Below, piece by piece: positions 57,540-64,000 of a stretch of 64,000 nucleotides of DNA. Location: positions 6,348,853 through 6,412,852 of the forward strand of contig JAQFVV010000021.1 of assembly GCA_028023455.1 (NCBI GenBank), in the 5' to 3' direction. The notes beneath the pieces are model-generated. The model saw only the letters and a list, made by a program, of their open reading frames with translations, was not told where the DNA came from and did not search any database. Position 1 is the first letter of the stretch; every line of letters begins with the position of its first letter. This stretch comes from Epiperipatus broadwayi. Lineage: Eukaryota > Onychophora > Udeonychophora > Euonychophora > Peripatidae. The position numbers and the translations under genes were made by a program.

Positions 57540-57620
57540 AATATATTTTGAGTAGTCATATTTTACTTGTCTGTAAAAAAATTATAATTGATATTAATCA
57601 TAATGAAAAAAAGGTAATTA
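57540..57620 (+). repeat. Right target duplication and continuation of the repeated segment
   Basis: AATATATTTT (57540-57549), then AGTAGTCATATTTTACTTGTC, which matches AGTAGACATTATTTTATTTG at 63280. Confidence 0.75.
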
Positions 57621-57874
57621 TATATTAGGCTGGTGGTCAGATTTCACATATGTAATTAATTCAATAAGTTTATAATGTGTTCTAGAAAAATGCACACGAG
57701 CTTCTGACAAACTTAATCTTTCAATTAAAGATTTATTTGGAAAAGTGATGACCTATAACTTTATTTGCTAGAAATGATACAATAGTCTACAAACATGCAT
57801 TTATATTTTTTGTGAGAAAATTATCTTCCATCATGCAAACTTATAGCCATGTATATAACTTTATTTCAGTATTG

Positions 57875-58260
57875 CTCTTCTATTACATGTCCAAAATCCA
57901 AAGAAGAATGGAGAGATGCATGTTATGAGTAACAAGAAAAGATTAAAATGCAATATATGAGTAAGAGAACAAACAGATGTTACTGATAACAGTGAAATTT
58001 TTTTTATAAAAGACTGAAGTTGGGATGGGCATATTGCTAGAAGAGTTGATAATAGATGGACAATTGAAATCTTAAAAGGGATTCCAAGAGATTGTAAAAG
58101 ACCCAGAAGGGGGACCACATGTGATATCAATGGATGAAACAAGAAAGCGTTCAAAGGTGATGTGGAGAACAGAAGCTAGAGATCAGAGAAGATGGATTGA
58201 ACTTGGGGAGAGACCTTCATTTTGCATTGATTGATAATGGTTGACAATGATGATAATTAA
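57875..58260 (+). pseudogene. RTE LINE 3' fragment, plus strand
   Basis: GTAAGAGAACAAACAG, GATGTTACTGA, GATAATAGATGGACAATTG, GATTGTAAAAGACCC and GAGAGACCTTCATTTTGCA match the C-terminal tail and 3' end of the LINE at 58476, with frameshifts. It ends in ATAATGGTTGACAATGATGA. Confidence 0.85.
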
Positions 58261-58382
58261 TGATAACTTTATTTAATGAAAATGAAACAATCATTCATTT
58301 ATGTTTTTTTTTTTTTTTTATGAAAAATGATCTTTCACTAAGTAAACTTTTAACAAACTACATTTATTCTATGTGGTAACCA

Positions 58383-58385
<3 letters not shown>

Positions 58386-58431
<46 letters not shown>

Positions 58432-58435
58432 GTTA

Positions 58436-58474
<39 letters not shown>
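58386..58474. repeat. TA microsatellites with inverted flank
   Basis: GGTAACCAAACA(TA)nTTTGGTTACC, then a second (TA)n that abuts the 3' end of the LINE. Confidence 0.9.
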
Positions 58475-58476
<2 letters not shown>

Positions 58477-58481
58477 CATTA

Positions 58482-59756
58482 TCAACCATTATCAATCCAC
58501 TGCAGGATGAAGGTCTTTCCAAGTTTAATCCATCTTCTCCGATCTTTAGCTTCTCTTCTCCACATCACCCCTGCACACTTTCTTATTTCATCCATCCATC
58601 TCACATCTGGTCTCTTTCTGAGTCTTTTACAATCTCTTGGAATCCAGTTTAAAATTTCAATTGTCCATCTATTATCATCTCTTCTAACAATATGATCAGC
58701 CCAACTCCACTTCAATCTTTTAATTTTTTCAATGAGGTCAGTAACACCTGTTTGTTCTCTTACCCATACATTGTGTTTACGATCTCTTCTTGTTACTCCC
58801 AACATACATTTCTCCATACTTCTTTGAGTGGTCTGAAGTCTCTGAATTGCTTTTCTATTAAGTGTCCAAGTCTCAGATCCATAAGTAAGAACTGGTAAAA
58901 CACATTTGTTAAAAACCTTCCTTTTCAAACACATAGGCATATTTCCTTTTAGTATCAAGTTATTTCTACCAAAAGCACTCCAACCAAGTTTAATTCTATG
59001 ATTAATTTCCTCCATTATGTTTCCATCTGTATTAATAATCTGACCAAGGTATTTGTAACTGTTAACTTCTTCTAATTCATCATAATCAATATTTATTTTC
59101 ATATTTTGGGCAAATCGATTAAACATTACTTTAGTCTTTTTAACATTTATCTTTAGTCCTACTTTCCTACTTTCACCTGATAATTCCTGCAACATTTCCT
59201 GCAGATCTGAAGCATTATTTGCAAAAACAACTACATCATCTGAGAAATCTAAAAGCCTTAAATAATCACCATTTACTTTCACTCCTTTTGTTTCCCATTT
59301 TAATCCACAAAATACTTCATGCAGCACTGCTGTAAAAAGTTTTGGAGATATGGAGTCACCTTGTCTTACACCTTTCTCAATGTTGACTTTCACAGTGTCA
59401 TTATGTAATCTAATTGTTGCTGTTGCATTTTTATAAATATTCTTTAAAATATGACAATATCCTGGATCTATACCTTGATGATCTAATGCTTTAATCACTG
59501 AAGAAATGTTTATAGAATCAAATGCCTTTTCATAATCTACAAATCCAAAACATAATGGCAACTCATATTCATTTGTCCTTTCTATAACTTCTCTCAATAC
59601 CTGGATATGATCTACTATACTAAAACCACTTTTAAATCCAGCTTGTTCTCTTGGTTGGTGGAAATCCAATGTTCTCTGAAGATGAGTAGTAATTATCTTG
59701 GTAAAATTTTTATATAAAACTGATAGGTCTGTAATTTCTAATATCTTCTTTATCAC
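58482..59756 (-). pseudogene. RTE reverse transcriptase and C-terminal tail
   Basis: 424 codons with FVDYEKAFDSI (motif A), KGVRQGDSISPKLFTAVLHEVF (first 20 residues: motif B region around GVRQGDSISP), LLDFSDDVVVFAN (motif C; Ser in place of the usual Ala before DD), YDELEEVNSYKYLG and the RTE tail DNRWTIEILNWIPRD. Both catalytic Asp are present. It is joined to the upstream part by a frameshift: compared with the copy at 31554, ten bases between CCTAT and TCAGTTTTAT are missing near 59725, between short direct repeats. Confidence 0.85.
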
Positions 59757-60711
59757 CTTTTTTAAATATTAATATTATTACTGCATTCTTCCAATCACCC
59801 GGTACATCTTTATCATTTAGACATTTGGTATATAACTTTGCTAAAAATTTTTCTATTTCTTCACCTGCTTCTTTTAATATATCAATTATAATTCCATCAT
59901 TACCTGGAGCCTTTCCTTTCTTCATACATTTAATTGCATGTCTCACTTCTTCATTTAAAATTCTGGGCAATTTGGAAGATGTAATATATATAGGAGGTAC
60001 TTGTTCTTTATTACTGTATAATTCTTGATAAAAATCTTCTACCAATTTCATGATGTCATCTCTCCTTTTAGTAACAATTCCATCTTTTTTTCTTATTGCA
60101 GATATAAATTTCCTACCAATACCAAAATGTTGTTTTACATTCTTAAGACTTTTATTTTCTTCTACAGCTTTCCTTGCTAGTTCACAGTTATACTTTCTTA
60201 TATCATTTTCAACTCTTTTCTGTACCATTTTACAAAATTCGAGATATTCAATTCTTTTTAATGCATCATTTTTGTATATCTTCATATTCCTTCTTTTCTT
60301 AATAAATTCTCTAGTCTCAGTAGAAATTTTATTGGTCAATTGCTGTTTCTTTCTACCAGCTATCTTTGTTGCAGTTTTCAAAAGTGTATCAGTTATTTTC
60401 ATATTAATTTCATTCAAATCTGAATCATGTTCAAAATCTACTAATACTTGAAATCGATTTGTAAGTTCTAATTTAAATTCATTAGAATGTTTCTGAAGAT
60501 TAGGAATATCAACTGTAAATATTGTTTTTCTTAATAATTTTTGTCTCTCTAGTTTTACATTAACATGTATCTTACACCTTACTAATCGATGATCACTTCC
60601 TGTGTTAAATTTATTAAGAACATTACAATCTTGAAATATGTATTTCCTGTTAGTCAAAATATAATCCATTTCTGCTGTACCTTCATTTGGATGCTTCCAT
60701 GTCCATTTCTA
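59710..60711 (-). pseudogene. RTE linker and RT fingers
   Basis: It holds [14 protein letters not shown] (end of the endonuclease, conserved DYI) and GSDHRLV (SDH catalytic motif), then a Lys-rich linker, and [10 protein letters not shown] and NYRPIS, which open the RT domain. It is in the same frame as the endonuclease part; only the TAG at 60709-60711 separates them. Confidence 0.85.
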
Positions 60712-61434
60712 TTTAACATTTTTCTCAAAAAAAGAATTCATAATATAAAGTTTTTCTTTTTCTGCAAACTCCACAAGTCTATTTCCTCTCTCATTTCTAT
60801 TACCATAACCAAAATTACACACAGCACTTTCATCTTTCTTTTTTTTTTTTTTACCAATTCTAGCATTAAAATCTCCCATAACAATTTTAAAATGGTGTTT
60901 ACTCTGATGAAAAGCCTTTTGTACATCCATATAAAAATCTTCTACTACTTCATCACTATGAGAACTTGTTGAGGCATAAACCTGAATTATCTGCATTTGG
61001 TATCTGCTTTTAAGTTGTATAACTAATCTTGCCACTCTATCCAATACACCATCAATCTCCACAATATTGTTCTTCCACTTTTTATTTATAATGAATCCTA
61101 CTCCACTTGTATTTCCAATATTTGTGCCTTTATAATAGAGTATATGTCCACTTTTTAAATCAATTGTTTCTTCTCCTTTTCTTCTAACTTCACAAAGTCC
61201 AATAATGTCCCATTTAATATAAGACAGTTCTTCTTCTAATTCTTGCAATCTTCCTTCACTTGAAAGTGATCTGCAGTTGTAAGTATCTAAATAAAAAGTC
61301 ATCATCAAATGACAGCCTGGGTCCTCAATCAGGGGATTCTTAGCACCCTCTGCCTTCGGCCACCAACTGCTGCCTTGGTTGGTGACTTTACAGCCTCCTG
61401 GGAATAAGGGCCATGCTTTATTTTTGTCTGTCAT
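60709..61434 (-). pseudogene. RTE AP endonuclease domain
   Basis: TYNCRSLSSEGR (N-terminal strand), WDIIGLCEVRRKGEE (catalytic Glu), IIQVYASTSSHSDE, VMGDFNARIG (catalytic Asp and Asn), GNRLVEFAEKEKLYIMNSFF. The poly-Lys run after ARIG reflects an A run and may have changed length. It ends in TAG at 60709-60711. The start MTDKNKAWPLF is the first in-frame start; the true start could lie further downstream at MMTFYLDTYN. Confidence 0.85.
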
Positions 61435-61737
61435 AATTGTATAAATGTATTGGGAAAATATTTATCATTTACACAAACATTCATTCTGCCTTATCAGGCA
61501 CTGAGAAGAAAGACCATGGTGTTTCTTGATCTTAAACTCAGAGGTAAAAAGCCAATAAACTCACCACACTGGCTAATGCGTGTTGGTGAGCAGCCCATCC
61601 ATGTTCGTATACTATATGAATAATCACATAGTAATAACAGCTGCAACGACAAGAACGTATGGAGTGGACATTAGGAATTTGCCCTGCTCGGTTCCTTTAA
61701 GGCCTCCAAGAGGAATCAAAGGGTCTCCTTTCAGTTA

Positions 61738-62314
61738 ATATATATATATATACATACATATATTTAACAGCTCAATTCTGTCCATTTACAAAATGTTGTT
61801 CATTAGCATCACTGTGATGGTGGACTGAAGTTTCTTACTTCGGATCACATTCTATTATGAATTGCTATTGTCTTTTAACAATTGTGAATGAAACAGCACC
61901 ATTGTTTGTCCAAACCGTGGACATAAAGTGCCAAATTTTAATCAATTTTGGAAATAAAAATATTACAAATATTCACTTTGGCAAGAATTAGAGACAGACA
62001 GTAGATTATGAGTACATGTTACTTTATCAAATCATTGCTTACTTATATTAGCCATCTTTCATGACATCACAACATAATTTAAGTCCTAAAATTAGCAGCA
62101 AAATAACATTTTGACTGGAAACTTTCTCCTTATCAGAATATTATCTAATATTCACAAAATCAATTCATTTTTTTACTAGACTGTAAATGTGTTTAATTTG
62201 GTCTTTATATACCCATTTGTTTATATAGTGATTTCATCATCACCAGACTAATGCATAAGTACCAAAAAAAAATTATTAAAAAAAATAAATTGCAACAATT
62301 GTCTCTCTAGTCAA
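61738..62314. other. No supported gene
   Basis: Begins with a TA/TACA run beside the LINE 5' end. No frame or repeat match beyond that. Confidence 0.4.
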
Positions 62315-62394
62315 TCATTGGTGGTCGAGAGGTCAGCAACAGTTGCTTTACAAGCAGTAGTTCTGGGTTAGCGGGTTCGCTTCCCGGCTGATGA
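62315..62394 (+). repeat. tRNA-derived SINE head (anticodon loop TTTACAA), second copy
   Basis: TCATTGG/CTGATGA acceptor pairing kept by paired changes relative to 45890 (G to T at one end, C to A at the other). D arm GTCGAGAGGTCAGC and T arm GCGGGTTCGCTTCCCGG. ATGACACATGAG and poly-A follow. Confidence 0.65.
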
Positions 62395-62499
62395 TATGAC
62401 ACATGAGAAAAAAAAAAACAGTGAACAAACTATTCAGCTCTATTAAATAAGCTTTATCATACTATTATGTTATAATTAAAGCATGTATTACATTATAAA

Positions 62500-63345
62500 G
62501 ATACAACTTAATAGAATATATTTAAACATTCATTTTTTAATATTTATATAATAATGTTCTATACTAACATATATAAATTGCAAAAAGATATTATTTATTT
62601 TATAACTTTTAACGTTATGTTTCCTTATTAAAGAAAATTATACGTTCACAAATACTAAATGCTAAAATAATTTATTGTTTTGATATTGAATGATAAATTA
62701 TAAATAGCGATGAATGATCCATTATTTTTATCGATACCCTCTTGATTAAATATCCAAGCCGTCTTTGTTAGACAATTAAACATGTAGTAATTGTCATAAA
62801 TATTCCTTATTTTGTCACATTCAGATCTATATATTTTTTAATATTTTTAATTTGTGGCAACAAATAACATAATAGATTGTTAGTATGTTTATTTTTAATT
62901 CTGTTTAATTGTTTTAGTTTTAAAACCTTATTGAACATTTGCAACACTGCCTAGTACCAAGCCTAATTTAATAGTCAAGTCGTAGAAATGAGATCGTGGA
63001 TATTGAATAGATGCATTCTCCGTAGGTTTAAGTGCTTTGAATAGATGCGTAAACTGTTACCATTAATTTTTTGAAATACTATTTTTTTTTCTATTTAAAA
63101 AAATAATGTTAATTTAAAATAAAATAATACTGAATTGTAAATTCTTAAGTATAACTTTCTGGTGATTAAAAGGAGAAACAAAACTTTAATCCATCCGTGA
63201 TGAAATTGCTGTGATCTATAAAATTCAAATACGTATCACAATAACTTGACTATGCCGTCTGTTATTGCTAATATATTTTTAGTAGACATTATTTTATTTG
63301 TCTAATAAAAAAACCGATTATATTTGATACTAATCATATTGAAAA
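62500..63345 (+). repeat. Segment repeated from 56145, copy 2 (empty site)
   Basis: Same order of blocks as copy 1, without the hammerhead element: GCTAATATATTTTTAGTAGAC runs straight through. Confidence 0.85.
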
Positions 63346-63349
63346 AATT

Positions 63350-64000
63350 ATTAAACAACAAATGTAACTTTAATCAACATCGCTTACGAAGAAAGACCAA
63401 ACTCTTCAACTCTATTAATATCATGAACTACTAAGTAAGGGATAATTTATCAATTGATAATATTTTTAAACTTAATTAACCTACAATACAAATAATTATC
63501 ATATATATATACATATATGCAATACTGTTATGATATTAATTCATATACACCTGGGTCTCATTTTACGCAATAGATAGGTTCCTCAGCAAACGAAATCGCG
63601 CAAAAATAGACATAACTTACATTGAAAAAGGGGGAATGCGGTCTGTGATTTTTCAAAATTTGCGTAAAAGCAAAGCACCAATGTAAAATTACTTTAAAAT
63701 TCGCGCAAAAAAAAAAAAAAAATAAGGAAATAAAATATGACTAATAAAAAATTTCAAATCTGAAAAAAAATTGATACAAGACAAACTTTTTTTAACTATA
63801 ATATTTAATTTTATTCAAAATAATATATTTTTATGTATAATTTACAGTACAGTAATTTACATTTTTTTATACACTGTTTTAATTATTATCGATAAACTGG
63901 TTCGTTTGCAAACTAAGATTCTTCGCAAAAGGAAATACAACTAGCACCAACTTCACTCTCATGTTGTGTTAATGATTTTCTGGTGACAACATAATTAGTA
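63350..64000. other. No supported gene; possible dispersed repeat at 63560-63720
   Basis: CAGCAAACGAAATCGCGC and TTCGCGCAAAA around 63585-63710 stand out by their CpG-containing motifs in an AT-rich setting. I recognise no family. Confidence 0.35.

Larger units (their letters stand above)
58476..61737 (-). mobile_element. RTE-type LINE, nearly full length
   Basis: About 3.26 kb: a 5' untranslated part of some 300 bases, a single coding region for AP endonuclease and RT, and a 3' end with the short repeats CATTATCAACCATTATCAA. Size, one-ORF layout and short repetitive 3' tail are those of the RTE clade. Only two obvious lesions interrupt the coding region. At least four decayed fragments of the family are in the window (23645, 30031, 43078, 57875). 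Confidence 0.88.

Overview
This is an AT-rich stretch of invertebrate-like metazoan DNA made almost entirely of mobile elements and their debris. I see no convincing host gene. The elements point to an animal: a Ty3/Gypsy LTR element, a two-ORF LINE with a Tx1/L1-like ORF2, several RTE-type LINEs, a Penelope-like element (PLE) with a GIY-YIG nuclease, tRNA-derived SINE heads, palindromic repeats and long TATC and TA microsatellites. I cannot name the species.

Layout: 1-3752 is a decayed Gypsy copy on the minus strand (RNase H, RT, protease, gag, LTR). 3753-12296 is a minus-strand LINE with an intact 1073-residue ORF2 and a broken ORF1. A 418-bp tandem array (7135-9861) sits in the short gap between the two ORFs. 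12297-14533 is a second Gypsy copy. 14.5-29 kb holds palindromic repeats, SINE heads and MITE-like elements. 30.0-36.7 kb is a decayed plus-strand RTE LINE whose 3' tail is split by a 466-bp tandem array (32812-36656). 36.7-49.7 kb is AT-rich with palindromes and microsatellites. 49.7-53.2 kb is a PLE with forward and inverted terminal repeats. 54-64 kb holds degraded LTR-like sequence, a directly repeated segment of about 0.85 kb, a single-unit relative of the 466-bp array with target duplications, and a nearly complete minus-strand RTE LINE (58.5-61.7 kb).

The main discovery candidate is a set of hammerhead-ribozyme repeats. The 418-bp units each carry, on the minus strand, a fold with the hammerhead core: helix I CTCCCA/TGGGAG, core CTGAGGA, a helix II hairpin, GAA, helix III ATC/GAT and cleavage-site C. 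The 466-bp units and their dispersed relatives carry a related fold with a very short helix III, which recalls the newt satellite ribozyme. A third palindromic family with a tRNA-like box B carries another hammerhead-like core. The PLE terminal repeats carry a fourth, in which the core C3-G8 pair appears to be U-A. The satellite-type elements share a layout: direct units read inward from one end and an inverted piece of the same unit at the other end, with 10-12 bp target duplications in three cases. For one of them an empty-site paralogue lies in the same window. This suggests RNA-based mobile satellites of the retrozyme type, possibly mobilised by PLE or LINE machinery. The cleavage activity and the mobilising enzyme are inference.
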